A program made the translations under genes and the position numbers. From Mactra quadrangularis (lineage: Eukaryota; Mollusca; Bivalvia; Venerida; Mactridae), in assembly GCA_025267735.1 (NCBI GenBank), contig CM046294.1, forward strand, positions 41,787,570-41,851,569: DNA of 64,000 bases, given 5' to 3'. Below, piece after piece: positions 37,001-47,160 of this stretch. Within the stretch, counting starts at the first letter, position 1. Every line of letters starts with the position of its first letter. Below the pieces are notes generated by a model. It was not told the origin of the DNA, ran no database searches, and saw nothing but the letters and a program-made list of their open reading frames with translations.

Positions 37001-40000
37001 CATCAAAGAGCGCAAACAATTAAAACATGAAATTACTGCTAAAGTCTGTGATTCTCTATAAGTGTGACATTAAGATTCTTCTAAAATTTGCTTATTAACC
37101 GCTAATTAGTAACTTCGTTTTGTCCAAAATTCCTTTTCAGTCATAACAGACATTTTATTCTTATCTGAGAAAAGTGCGTTGGACAGTAATTAGGCTGTAA
37201 CAGCCGAAAAGTTCAGAATGTACAGACATATTCAAAACGCATTCCTTAAAAGAGCGCACCTAAGTGTTTACCATGTGACGAGCATTTCAATGTCAAACAC
37301 GTTCACGTATATTTCAATTTGCACAAACCGATGTTGTAAATCTCAAGATTATCACAGGCGATGAAGTTCTACGGACCTATATTTGTAATCATACTTTTGT
37401 TAATCGGATTTTTCATCTTACAGTCGTTAATATATTAACTACTTAGATTTTTTTTGACTTACAAATGATATGTTTACCAGATGCACCGAGGGATGCTGGA
37501 GAAGTGAATACGAATATAACAAGTGCGAATAATGCATCGAAAACAATTACTGTCAATGTCATAGCAAATCCTCCTCCTACTTTTACCTGGAGCCAATTGA
37601 CGAACGGGATGTGGACTCCACTTGATAAAAACAACAAGTTTGTCATAAGCTCATCAGCTGTCCAGTCTAATCTTACAATACGCAGAGTTGGTATGGACGA
37701 TTTCACAAAATATCGAGTGGTTGTGACAAATGAAATTGGTCAAATGGAAACAACTTTTACTCTGTCACCATATCGTAAGAAATGTTTATTATACAGTAGA
37801 TGAAACATTAACTGTTTTCTTAAATAATTCATTAAAATTTATTTAATGTAGCACTTATTCATCATGGAGTGTTTTCTGATGGCTTTGATAAATTCATTAA
37901 AACGAACAGGTATCACATATCCTCCTCCTAAGTTTACATGGAGCCAATTGATGAACGGGATGTGGACTCCACTTGATAATAACAACAAGTTTGTCATAAA
38001 CTCATCAAATGTCCAATCCAATCTTACAATACGCAGAGTTGGTATAGACGATTTTACAAAGTATCAAGTGGTTGTGAAAAATAAAGTTGGTCAAATCAAA
38101 CAAAATTTTACTCTGTCACCATATGGTAAGGAAAAGTTATTATCAAGTAGATGAAACATTTACTGTTTTCTTAAATAATTCATTAAAATTATTATTTAAT
38201 ATAGCACTTATTCAGCTGTCTACAAACTGTAGTCATGGAGTGTTCTCTGATGGCTTTGGTAAATTCATTAAAATGAGAATGTATCATATTTATGTTCAAA
38301 AAATAATCAAGTTATGCATCAAATCAGTATTATACAACGACCGACAATCCACCTAAACGTTAAAATTCTTTGTCTTATGTCTGTAAGGATATGAGTTTAA
38401 ATCTCAATGTTGACAAAACACAAATTATTGTGTTTCGCATCGGTGATCCACTGAGAGACTCCGAAAAATGTTTTTTTTTTGGAGATACACCTATTAAAGT
38501 TACCTCTTTTTACAAGTATATGGGACTTATCCTTACCCTCAAATTATGTTGGTCGATGACACAACACAAACTTTTCACTCAAGCATGTAAATCTGTTCAT
38601 TGCATTCTTGGTTTTGAGTGAAAATTTGGACATTTTAACTCTGATGAATCTTTTAAAATGTTTGATATGATGGTCAAACCAATTCTATTATACGGGTAAT
38701 GATAATGTATTGTAAATCTTTTCTGTGGGGTAAAGAGTCTACTAATGATGATGTAGCATTAGGAGAGTGTGGCAGACTTCCTATATACTTAGATTCTACT
38801 ATACGATTTATAAAGTATTGGTGTCAATTATTATTAATGCCGAATCATTATGAACCTTAATGTTGTTATTTCATGCTTAAAGATCTTGATAAGTTGGATC
38901 GTCCAACATGGGCTTCCGAGGTTCGAGAAATATTATTTTGTATTTGGATTTGGTTTTGCATGGAATGCCATGGAATTGGAGATGAAAACGTTTTTCTCTC
39001 GCAATTTAAACTACGTGTAACTGATATCCTTAAACAAGAGTGGCATAACAGCATCTCAAAATCTTCAAGATATAGCCACTACATAGGTTTTAAATCGCTG
39101 CTTGATGTATAATTCTATTTAAAGACTGAACTGCCGTATTATCTCCGTATCAGTTTTTTTTTTCAAAATTCCGATGGTCTAGTCATAGATTATGAATAAA
39201 AACTGGTAGACATGGTGGTACACCTAGAGATGAGCGATTATGCTCTTATTGCTTTGAAAATGATATACATGGCATAGAGGATGAGCAACATGCTTTATTT
39301 CTTTGTCAAAAATACAAAAACTTTAGATAATTATGTTTAGGGATTTCTGGCTCTGTCGGTGTCAGCAATTAATCGTTCAATGATATAATGTCTACTAAGA
39401 ATATAGTAAAACTGATCAATGTTTGTAGATAAGTCATTCATATAATGTCACAGAATAATATTTCATAATATATGTGTGTTTGAATATTCATGTATAATTA
39501 TGTATTGTAGGTATGTATGTATTGGTTGTTATATATGTACACATGTATACAGGTATACATACACATATTTATGGTTATATATGCGTGTATAAGTATTTAT
39601 GTGTGAATAGCATATATGTATTTGTATGTATATCATATATTGACACATAAAACAGGTTGCCATTACTTGCTGATACCTTACACATTCACATTTAATTGTA
39701 TCATTATTTGGAATTTACTTGTTGTATATAAATGAAAATGTATAATGGGCCGATGGCCTTTTTGTACTAATAAACAATTATAAGGGATAATTCAGTTGAA
39801 ACACCTAAGTTAAAACATATCAGATTGTTTTGTACTTTACAGGTATACCAGATACTCCTACAGAATTTAGACAAATCCAAAACCATACAACAACATCATC
39901 AATACATATTGAATGGAAACCGGGATATAATGGTGGGCCAACCCAAACATTTTACATTAAGTATAAAAAGAACTCAGATACGGCATGGACTTATTTCACT

Positions 40001-43000
40001 GTTATTGATAGTGGGGAAGAACTAATGAACATTTCATTGACAAGTTTGGCAGATGATACACAATATGACATTGTCATCTTTGCTTCAAATATAATTGGGA
40101 ACTCATCTGAATCACCAGTGTTACTTGCTTCAACGAAAGGTAATAACAATGTAACGAGGAAAACTAGTTTTTTAACTATCCTATGTATCAGAACTTGCAA
40201 AAATGTATTGTCAAAGTTCTGTCATACAATTGATCCTTTTTAATGGACAACAACTTGATGTATTGGTGATCAGTTCCTTGAATTGAAAGGTCTGGATGCA
40301 ATTCCTGCAACATATGTAATATTTCAGTTACACTTAAAACTATGTTTTACTTATGCACTACAGGCAACCAGTGTTTTTGCTTTTATATTCAGATGTTATC
40401 TTATGCGGTTGTGTAAGTCTTTTAAATTGGTCATTCTATTTAAAATATATTTAATACACATGCTACTAGGGTTATAACGTCTTCATATATGAAACTCGGT
40501 ATTGTTCAAACTCCTGTGTACAGTATTCCAAAAAATAATTCAAATACAGTCCGACTTGGAACTGCATTTTATGCACTTTTAATTTGTCATAATAAATATA
40601 AAAAATACATCAAATATATTTTCAAAATAAAATCTAACGCACTATTGGCCTCTAACTATTGTTGACTGACTAGTAGGGCTGCGGATCGTTGAGGAAGTGG
40701 CGATTCGATCCGAACAACGTTTCGATTCACGAATCAAACCATGGATCACTTTTTGATGGAGAAGATTGCAGTAATTCATATAACAACACATATTTGTGAA
40801 GAACTGCAGAAGCTTTTTTTGTTTCAATGTGTATAAACTTAAAATTAAATTACATAAATTAATGTTTGCATTCGTAGTGCGGCTCGTTTTCAATATTTAT
40901 TAAGCTGAAATGTTTTTTTTCTAAAAATAGATCGCGATCCGACGATTTAGAACGTGACGAATATTTGTACTCGATTTTATGGTGGGGATCGCGATTATCC
41001 GAGGAATCGGGTTCTCGCAACATACTTAATGACTAGTTTATAAAAAGCATTAAACATTGTTATCATTGAGTGCAAAGATGTTGATTCTTGACGATAAAGT
41101 TGATGGCATTTGTGTATGATGTACACACCTAAATGCTCTTTGTTGTTTCTAGCTACACATACTAATCTTGGACCATTGATTGGCGGTATTGCTGGTGGTG
41201 TTACTGCTTGCTTGATAATTGTAGTAGCAATCATTGTGGTTTTTAGAAGGTTTACATTGTTCAAAGGTAAATAGAGCTTTACGCATTATTTTATATGTGT
41301 TTTACATTTCAATGTGGTTATTACCTTGGTCTGATAAGTTTAACAAGTATTTTGTGACATCAGCAAGCACTAGTATTCAACATAAACATCAGCGTGCTCC
41401 ATAACAAATTGACCAACATGTGCAATTATACACGTATCCTGCAATATTTGTTTATTATCATCTAGATTGATTTTAATTTTATATTTCATTGTGTATACTG
41501 ATCGAGGAATCTCACAATCTGTGTCACTTGTAAAGTCTGATTGGTATCATTTGTGTGAAAGATTCATGTGATCAGCGATTAACGACATATGTACGAGTCT
41601 TTTTATTCGGCTATAGCATAAGCTCCAATATTAAAACCAAATAACAACACAATTCTTTGTTCCGATTTGGTGTTTACCAATACAACAAATTGAATTTGTT
41701 TACTTCTATAGCTCGTGTAAAATACGAACCCCTGCTTATGTAAACAGAACAATACATTTATTTACGACAAGGGATGCTCATGATGACAATAAATTATTTT
41801 GCAGTATTAATTTTGATATACTTTATGTGTGTCTTTATGGTGAAATTGAAAGTGTTGTAGATATATTACGAGGATGATTGACGAGGGTGGTTTATCAGCT
41901 ACATAAATAAACTATACGACCTATATTTTCAATACTGCGCTACCATCGGAATGGGTTGGTTTATTTAAATGTTTACATAAACACGTTTTGATATTTTGAA
42001 GAAACTATACTTTCGAAATAAAGTTAATTGCCTAATTTTACACGAATATTTGCCAAATGTTTCCATACTATAGTAATGACCTCAAGTTGATTCTACAACG
42101 GCATACTTGTACATTCGGTTAGTACTGTATATAGAACCCTGATTGTCCTAAAAATGATTGTTCTTATCATCCACTGGCTAAATAATACTTGATACTCTAT
42201 ATTGCAGAATGTTGGGAGAAAAGATCACGTGGAAAAAGGTCAGTTTGACTTGCGTTTGTTTTTGTTTTATCTTGTAGTTTTTTTTATTAAAGAGTTGATA
42301 ATACAAATGGTTGTTACCAGTATTAGTAACATTTTACGTGTGCAATAAGCTAACGTTTTGACATTGGGCTATTTGTCGATGATGTCGCTTAAAAAAGTCA
42401 AGCTCAAATCTTTGTAACATATCTTTGTTTAACCTTTGTTTTTGGATTTAAATGAGCAACTTAAATTAAATTGCAGTAGTTACTTTTATATCATTAAATT
42501 GATGTTACGTAATAAGAAACCGTAACCTAAAATAAGTGGTGTCTATAATTCTTTCCCTAACAATATTAGACATGAGTATGTCAGAACTCTTGATTATATA
42601 TTTTAATCTATTACAGTGACGGAACCAACGATTCAGCTGAGGAACGTGCCTACTATAATACAGGAAGGTAATTACATTGTTTGCAATACTACGTTTTTCA
42701 TGTAAGGTAGACCGTTGAAATGATGATTGTCGACATAAAAGTTACCATATACTTACCATTTAAATCATGTTTACATAATGCATGCCATGACAGATTGGTC
42801 AGAACTGAATCATGACTACGATACAATCTCACTATATATACTCATGTGATTGGGGTTATTGTATTTATCAAAGCAAGTTTATGTATTTTTGATAAATAAT
42901 TAGTGACGCTTTTTTTACATTACTGACAAATTCTTTACATTACGCGTTGTTACGAAATAGGTTAAATGAGTAAAAATATTAATTAATGTAACATGTGTTT

Positions 43001-45533
43001 TGGAAATAAAATTTGTAAAAACAAATGTACATGTTTATTGTTGTCATTATTTTCTCAATAGACTTGAAGATATTATAAATAAAAACAACGACGCCACAGC
43101 ATATGATGAAATTGGAAGGTATGTAAATTTCATACTATTGTCTTTATCAACTTGAGAAAAGTATGTAAATATCGTTTGCAGATAAAACTAGAACTGCCAC
43201 CAGTGACGAAAATACCCCCGCAACGGCAACATTTCAAGATGACCGCAAGTCAACATTGTTGAAGTCCAAAAGGGTAAATGTTGTAAGAAGCATAAAAAAC
43301 CATAAAAAACAGGATGCAAACATCAAATTGGAAATAAACAGCAAATTACAGCGTAATTTACTATGGATAAGAAAAAACAAAATGAACAGTAGTTGTCGTA
43401 TTTCAAATGAATTTTACATGATTATGAACACCATTTGGTCATTAAGAATGTAAAGTGGAACAACAGACAAAGAGTGATCACATTTAAACGTATCTTCCCG
43501 ACATTATAAAAAATTCAAGATTGCCATTAGTTTGTCAATTTGAATTTGAATTTAAGAAAAAATACATATAAATGTCATCAGCAAGAATTTGTAAGCACGA
43601 TCTTATTAAAATGGGCTGAGAAAAAAGATGTTTGCTTCACAAGATATTAGAAAGACATGTGTGCACAATTTTGCGAAATTTGAGTAAGAAACAGCATACT
43701 ATACAGTAATTTAAATAAAAATTCATGATGGCCACCAGTCAGCCATTTTGAATATAAAATGGTGAAGAAAAGTCTTACTTATCAACTGTAATAGTGCGAC
43801 CTTGTATGCAATTTTTTCTCAAAATCCATATGGAAATAAGCATGCAATACTGTTATGATATCAAATAAAAAAATACAGATGGCAGCCAGTCCGCCATTTT
43901 GAATTGGAATTGATATAAAGTGCATATACACATCAACTGTAAGAATTTGGACTTGTGTGCAAAATTCTATCAAAATTGGTTGTGACAAAATATGAGAAAT
44001 AAGCATACTTACAGTTATTATATCAAATTTAAAAAATTCAAGATGGCAGCCAGTCAGCCATTTTGAATTGGAATTGATATAAAGTGCATGTACACATCAA
44101 CTGTAAGAATTCGAACTTGTGTGCAAAATTCTATTAAAATATGTTAAGAAATTAATGAGGGTCAAAAAGGGGTATTTTCGAATATTCGTGCGTCAAAACC
44201 CGAGGTCTTGGGTCTAATTGAAGCCCTAATAGTGAGTCCTTGTACACAATTTCTTTTCAGAAATTGTATGTAAATAAGCATACAATACTGTTATTTAATA
44301 CAATCAAATTCAAAATGGCCACAAGTTGATTTTGAATTATCATAAACTGCATTCACTCATCAACTGTAAGAATGTGAACTTGTGTGCAAAACTCTATCAA
44401 TATTGGTTGAGAAAAAAAATCTTGAGAAACATGCATACATGTACTATGCAGTTATTAAATTAAATTGAAAAAAATAAAAAAGATGCAATATCATATATAA
44501 CACAATTAAATATTTAAACAAGTGAGATATGTTTCCATAGTTAAATGAGTTTTGTATACACCATTAAATCATGGTATATAACAGCTTCTATTCAAATACA
44601 TTAAGAAATAAACAAACTACAAATGTATTAATTTTTTGGGACAGACCACGCTTCCAACCAACCAACCAACCAACAAACCAACCAACCAACCAACCAACCA
44701 CCAGGGTGATTCCAGTATACCCCCGAAAACTTTGTTTGCGGGGGTATTTGTTTTAAATCATACTTAAAACCATCATCTGCTAGTCTAAATTCGAATATGA
44801 GTTGGCCAACATGCAATTTGCAATTGTACAAGCCTTATAAAACATATTAAAATGTTTAAATAATTGATTTGCTAAATTCCTCTTGATAAGTTTAACTTGT
44901 ACTTTGTTTTAATAAGTAAAAGTTGTTCATTTTTGTTTGTACATATCTTTTGTTCATAATTCGTATTTTGTTGAATGGGAATAATACGTCCATCCGTAAG
45001 TTTGATACACGTAAAAGTACAAATTATTTGTATTTTAGGGTCCCCAATTATGAAATGGTAAACCTGAATAACGTAGAGTCCCCGCAGTACTCTACGTTAG
45101 ATAAAACAGAACAATGCACAACCGATGGTAAAATACTTAATATACTTACTATTTATTTAATAGACATTAACATTACATTGTATAAATATTCAAGCTAATG
45201 AAGTCCTTGTTTCTAGTCAAGGTAATTGGATCGGTGATTTGTACATTATGGTTTTGAAAATAACTTAAATGTTGTCATAAATAAAGCAATTTGTTTAATA
45301 TTAAAGAGGATATCGGCAAAGATGGTACAAAGATCGTATATTCGTAACAAATGTTATACAGTGACTTCGTTAAGTAATACTTATAAAATCATTTTTTGTC
45401 CGAGAGCAAATATATTATGAACAATGTTAAGTTTCATATTTTGTCTCAACTAATGCTAATATTATATTTTGTAGATACTTCAAGTGTGGATAACAGAGCA
45501 GTATATGAAAACATGAAGATTAAAGCGTTTTAG
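31007..45533 (+). CDS. IgSF transmembrane receptor, plus-strand gene (whole locus)
   Basis: Coding exons: 31024-31063, 31508-31864, 34068-34424, 35015-35347, 37481-37774, (optional 37910-38125), 39843-40139, 41153-41266, 42208-42238, 42617-42667, 43062-43118, 45039-45127, 45475-45533. All junctions are GT-AG, phases agree throughout and the total is 692 codons (764 with the optional exon). The predicted protein has a signal peptide, Ig1-Ig3, a cysteine-less Ig, FN3, one transmembrane helix and a tail of about 97 residues with TAYDEI, NYEMV, QYSTL and VYENM. It would sit in the plasma membrane with domains outside. The ligand is unknown. It is paralogous to the convergent minus-strand gene and lacks that gene's four middle Ig exons. 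The function as an immune or adhesion receptor is inferred from architecture only. Confidence 0.88.
31508..31864 (+). CDS. Plus gene exon 2: Ig1 (V-like)
   Basis: 357 bases, phase 1-1. The paired motifs NERC, YSYACNSTIHYVTLHL and IISCRD match the first Ig exon of the paralogue (ERKC, FTISCDSTVFRVTLHA, IMLCRD). The B-strand cysteine seen in the paralogue (TFVCSV) is a tyrosine here (TFVYNV, codon 31588-31590), so the canonical disulfide cannot form. Several N-glycosylation sequons are present. Confidence 0.85.
31865..32168 (+). other. Intron sequence, nothing seen
   Basis: AT-rich start of the second intron. The donor is AAAA|GTAATT. Confidence 0.6.
32180..33030 (-). pseudogene. Probable retroelement ORF1-like remnant in intron
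   Basis: Two minus-strand open pieces (32531-32953 and 32169-32435) form a charged protein with GDKLSAKLASDIHKLVSVLEG, RTQGDKSRKNG and a leucine-rich coiled region (LQADVLHLRQTM). A further frame upstream (FISHLLREYESSEPNFEEAP) joins only with a frameshift. It lies antisense in an intron and is broken, which fits a dead mobile-element ORF rather than a host gene. The family was not recognised. Confidence 0.4.
33585..33636. repeat. GC-rich inverted repeat in intron
   Basis: CCAGGGC (33585-33591) and GCCCTGG (33630-33636) enclose a GC-rich stretch with two GATCGGT copies. It stands out in AT-rich intron sequence and may be a small MITE remnant. Confidence 0.45.
34068..34424 (+). CDS. Plus gene exon 3: Ig2 (V-like, four cysteines)
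   Basis: 357 bases, phase 1-1, and exactly the same length as the paralogue exon at 56215-56571. Core residues are NVTFLCRV (B strand), YVTWNK (C strand Trp), VTILNVQRSEHNDIYMC (E-F strands). An additional pair, NEKC and YTCNN, could make a second disulfide. The two paralogues are most alike in this exon (FLDDT, YQVTILNV, RSEHNDIYMCT). The sequence begins SCSYC, adding two more cysteines. Confidence 0.9.
34425..35014 (+). other. Intron sequence, nothing seen
   Basis: AT-rich intron with GT-AG ends. No repeat or conserved element was recognised. Confidence 0.6.
35015..35347 (+). CDS. Plus gene exon 4: Ig3
   Basis: 333 bases, phase 1-1. B strand IEFTCTTSTARPAAT, C strand IYWYR, F strand KVFCRANNA give a complete Ig core. 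The paralogue has FTCTTSTARPAA and KIFCKAKN in an exon three bases shorter. Confidence 0.9.
35407..36929 (-). mobile_element. Tc1/mariner transposon, 1523 bp, with inverted ends
   Basis: The ends TACTGAGCAAAAATGAAAAC (from 35407) and, inverted, TACTCAGCAAAAATGAAAAC (to 36929) are nearly identical terminal repeats flanked by TA on both sides (35405-35406, 36930-36931). The minus strand encodes a transposase. It has a helix-turn-helix (VAQQFCCSRQTIQNLVSRY), catalytic SDESRF, QHDKARPL and SPDFNPIEHKW, fitting a DD34E type. It is interrupted by at least three in-frame stops: TAA near 36269 and TGA codons near 36014 and 35921. It lies in the intron between Ig3 and the cysteine-less Ig of the plus gene. 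Confidence 0.92.
35640..36790 (-). pseudogene. Tc1-type transposase, inactivated
   Basis: The reading frame runs from about 36787 to 35700 in one register, but nonsense codons break it before the first catalytic Asp, before the second, and just before the SPDFNPIEH block. All three catalytic residues (Asp, Asp, Glu) are otherwise present. With no large deletion seen and terminal repeats preserved, this is a moderately old copy. Confidence 0.85.
36932..37480 (+). other. Intron sequence, nothing seen
   Basis: No trace of the four Ig exons that the paralogue carries between its Ig3 and its cysteine-less Ig could be seen here or on the other side of the Tc1 element. Confidence 0.5.
37481..37774 (+). 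CDS. Plus gene exon 5: cysteine-less Ig domain
   Basis: 294 bases, phase 1-1, the same length as paralogue exon 50734-51027. An Ig C-strand Trp region (PPPTFTWSQL) and an E-F region (SNLTIRRVGMDDFTKYRVVV) are clear. The usual cysteines are replaced by Val in the B strand (ITVNVIA) and by Val in the F strand. The paralogue lacks both as well. Confidence 0.88.
37560..38280 (+). repeat. Tandem duplication of half an Ig exon plus intron
   Basis: The block from CCTCCTCC...TTTAC(C/A)TGGAGCCAATTGA through the exon end and about 130 bases of intron (GTAGATGAAACATT, CATGGAGTGTT, GGCTTTG) occurs twice head to tail, at about 37565-37912 and 37916-38275. The second copy carries only the 3' two thirds of the exon. 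Confidence 0.88.
37910..38125 (+). CDS. Plus gene optional exon 5b (half-Ig duplicate)
   Basis: The duplicate is open in the right frame, begins just after an AACAG acceptor and ends at a TATG|GTAAGG donor, phase 1-1 (72 codons). It could therefore be included without breaking the protein. It starts at PPPKFTWSQL and lacks strands A and B, so it would add an incomplete Ig fold. It may be an alternative or a non-functional exon. Its codons have stayed open despite several substitutions (for example RRVGIDDFTKYQVVV). Confidence 0.5.
38355..39783 (+). mobile_element. LINE 3' fragment in intron
   Basis: Encodes a reverse-transcriptase C-terminal segment (MSLNLNVDKTQIIVFR, FYKYMGLILTLKLCW, MVKPILLYG, then TWASEVREI, ILKQEWHNSISKSSRY). 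A zinc-knuckle-like end follows (RLCSYCFENDIHGIEDEQHALFLC). Stops and frame changes interrupt it. The 3' end is a TATG/TACA-rich tract and GGGCCGATGGCCTTTTTGTA before TAATAAACAATTATAAG. It lies in the plus gene on the same strand. Confidence 0.8.
39843..40139 (+). CDS. Plus gene exon 6: FN3 domain
   Basis: 297 bases, phase 1-1, identical in length to paralogue exon 50080-50376. FN3 landmarks: SSIHIEWKPGYNGG (B strand Trp), QTFYIKYKK (C strand), TSLADDTQYDIVIFASN (Leu and Tyr of the E-F region) and GNSS. The paralogue reads SSINLVWTPGSDNG and TKYEFVIFASNEKGNSSE. Confidence 0.92.
40675..41029. mobile_element. hAT-like non-autonomous element, 355 bp
   Basis: An exact 8-bp target duplication TGACTAGT (40667-40674 and 41030-41037) flanks a unit beginning AGGGCTGCGGATCG and rich in CGATTCGATCCG-type motifs at both ends. 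The right terminal repeat is degraded. The ends resemble the element at 23060-23789. It encodes no transposase. It lies in the intron between FN3 and the transmembrane exon. Confidence 0.68.
41153..41266 (+). CDS. Plus gene exon 7: transmembrane segment
   Basis: Codes for GPLIGGIAGGVTACLIIVVA then IIVVFRRFTLFK. It is a single hydrophobic helix with small-residue repeats (GGIAGG) and a basic stop-transfer (RR). It has no charged residue inside the membrane that would recruit an adaptor. The paralogue has ALIGGLTGGISG and VVIRRYPLLK at the same place. Confidence 0.92.
41267..42207 (+). other. Intron sequence, nothing seen
   Basis: AT-rich intron. No element was recognised. Confidence 0.6.
42208..42238 (+). 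CDS. Plus gene exon 8: juxtamembrane tail
   Basis: 31 bases, phase 1-2 (ECWEKRSRGK). The length and phases equal the first tail exon of the paralogue (49280-49310), which supports both. Confidence 0.75.
42617..42667 (+). CDS. Plus gene exon 9: tail with AYYNTG
   Basis: 51 bases, phase 2-2 (SDGTNDSAEERAYYNTG). It holds a tandem Tyr after an acidic stretch, a plausible kinase site but not a classical ITIM. Confidence 0.78.
43062..43118 (+). CDS. Plus gene exon 10: tail with TAYDEI
   Basis: 57 bases, phase 2-2 (RLEDIINKNNDATAYDEIG). TAYDEI fits the switch-motif pattern T-x-Y-x-x-(V/I). Confidence 0.8.
43207..44752. repeat. Composite repeat with inverted ends and internal array
   Basis: AAATACCCCCGCAA (43210-43223) and TTGCGGGGGTATTT (44736-44749) are exact 14-bp inverted copies. 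Between them a degenerate array repeats CAAGATGGC(A/C)(G/C)CCAGTC(A/C)GCCATTTTGAATTG, 'CATCAACTGTAAGAATT' and 'ACTTGTGTGCAAAATTCTATC' at about 43515, 43727, 43880, 44044 and 44311. A (CCAA)n run precedes the right end. It lies in the last large intron of the plus gene. Confidence 0.65.
44657..44701 (+). repeat. (CCAA)n microsatellite
   Basis: CCAA is repeated about eleven times with one AAC interruption. Confidence 0.95.
45039..45127 (+). CDS. Plus gene exon 11: tail with NYEMV and QYSTL
   Basis: 89 bases, phase 2-1. VPNYEMVNL and SPQYSTLDK are two Tyr motifs with hydrophobic +3 residues. Both have Pro at -2, so neither meets the strict ITIM rule. They could still bind SH2 domains. Confidence 0.85.
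45475..45533 (+). CDS. Plus gene exon 12: last exon with VYENM and stop
   Basis: DTSSVDNRAVYENMKIKAF followed by TAG. YENM matches both the PI3-kinase p85 pattern (YxxM) and the Grb2 pattern (YxN). It starts after TTTTGTAG and keeps frame with the previous exon. Confidence 0.85.
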
Positions 45534-47160
45534 GTTTATTGTTCTTACTTTGTTGAAAATTTGAATATATATTATGTAAAACTTCCATTATATTGTGTGT
45601 ACAGTGTATCATCGTGTTTAAAACATTATTTTAGAATTATTTTTGTTGTGTTCACTAATTAATACAATTTAACATTTTATTCACATCTTGTTAAAATACT
45701 AAAGCACGTTTTGCGTTTAACATTATATTCGCATGTGTTTCCAGCTGTTGCAAATGTTATATTTATATATAATGGTATATTTTGCACGATATATATAAGC
45801 TTCAATATATAACGTGTAAACTTCTTTCTCTTGGGTGGAAAGTTGAATATGATTAACGAACAGCTTTTTGAATATATTAAATTTTCAACGTATTACTGCG
45901 TTTAAATTAATAATTCGCGAAACAGTTTTATTCCTCTTAGGATATTCAAACACGTTCTGATAAGAACATGTAATAGTTTTGCGTTTCCATGTTTCATAAA
46001 TACATTTGCTCCACCACACATGTACTGGCATATCCCATACATTGCTCTTAGATAGGCAGACTGGATAAATTTCCATTAAAATAAATCCACCAAGAACAAT
46101 CAACACTAAACAACAAAGAGGACTAAGTTATGTATGAACTCTTTATTAATAAAATAAACTATGTATCACCATATAACAAAACATAGTATGCAATGGTGGG
46201 TGTTAACTTTTTCTATCTTAATAAACTATGTCCCTCCTACAATAATTGTAACAATGTAACAAATGTTTCCATGGTTGATCAAATACAGTTCTCATGATAA
46301 CAAAAACGTCGATAAACATCGGCGATCATCAAATTGGCAGCTGTTTTTATTTTTACATCATAATGACATAACAATGGTTTTTATGGTATATTGACTATAT
46401 TTTAAATTATAGCAAATAATATTAGTTTATTTATATCTGTATATAAAAATGTAACGAAATAAAGTTTTAGTACTATTCAGTTTCACACAAGTTAAATGTA
46501 CACTATACTGATTACATGTATTAAAATTGAAAAAAATGACATCATAAAACAAGAACCAATAGAATCATACAACATAAACAATCATAACAATTTATTATCT
46601 AAATCTATCCCAACAGTTTAGTAGGTATATTGTCGTCTCACTCCATTTGTTTTCGTAAGAAACTTTTTTTCCAACTACTTAATGCGTTCAGCAAACGTGT
46701 AAAGTCATATTTCATTGTAGACTATTCTATCACAATAGCCAATGTCTATATTGAATTAATTTTATTCTTAAAATTAATTTTTTGCGAAGCTTGTGGTCTA
46801 AAACAAATAGACTATACATAATAAACCAATTCATTTCAACAATCATGTATACACTTGAATGTATCGTTGTATTCTACTGACAAACGAAACAACACACTTT
46901 GTTTAAAAAAGAACAAATTACCATTTGAGTACAAGTCTTATCAAGAAACAAACTCCAGTAAAGTAATATGTTCTAGAAACACAATCTAAACAAAACAAGA
47001 TATGTTATATAATCACTCATACTTTCAGTTTCGCTCTAATTAAGTAATACTACACTATCACAAAAATGCATGTATAAATGTATATTTTGAGTGAAATTCA
47101 AAATCTGGTTATAACTAGGAAATTATGTACAATGTGATAATCACCAAAACAAAATACAAG
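45534..47160. other. Tail-to-tail intergenic space and 3' untranslated regions
   Basis: No coding sequence is supported. AATAAA for the plus gene occurs at 46458-46463. AATAAA on the minus strand at 46147-46142 could serve the minus gene. If both are used, the two transcripts overlap by a few hundred bases. Confidence 0.4.

Noticed and set aside
43185..43453. Open frame after a TTTGCAG acceptor inside the plus gene's tail region, a possible extra cytoplasmic exon
   Set aside because: In the phase delivered by the preceding exon (43062-43118) it hits a stop at once. The sequence also belongs to the composite repeat that starts at about 43207.
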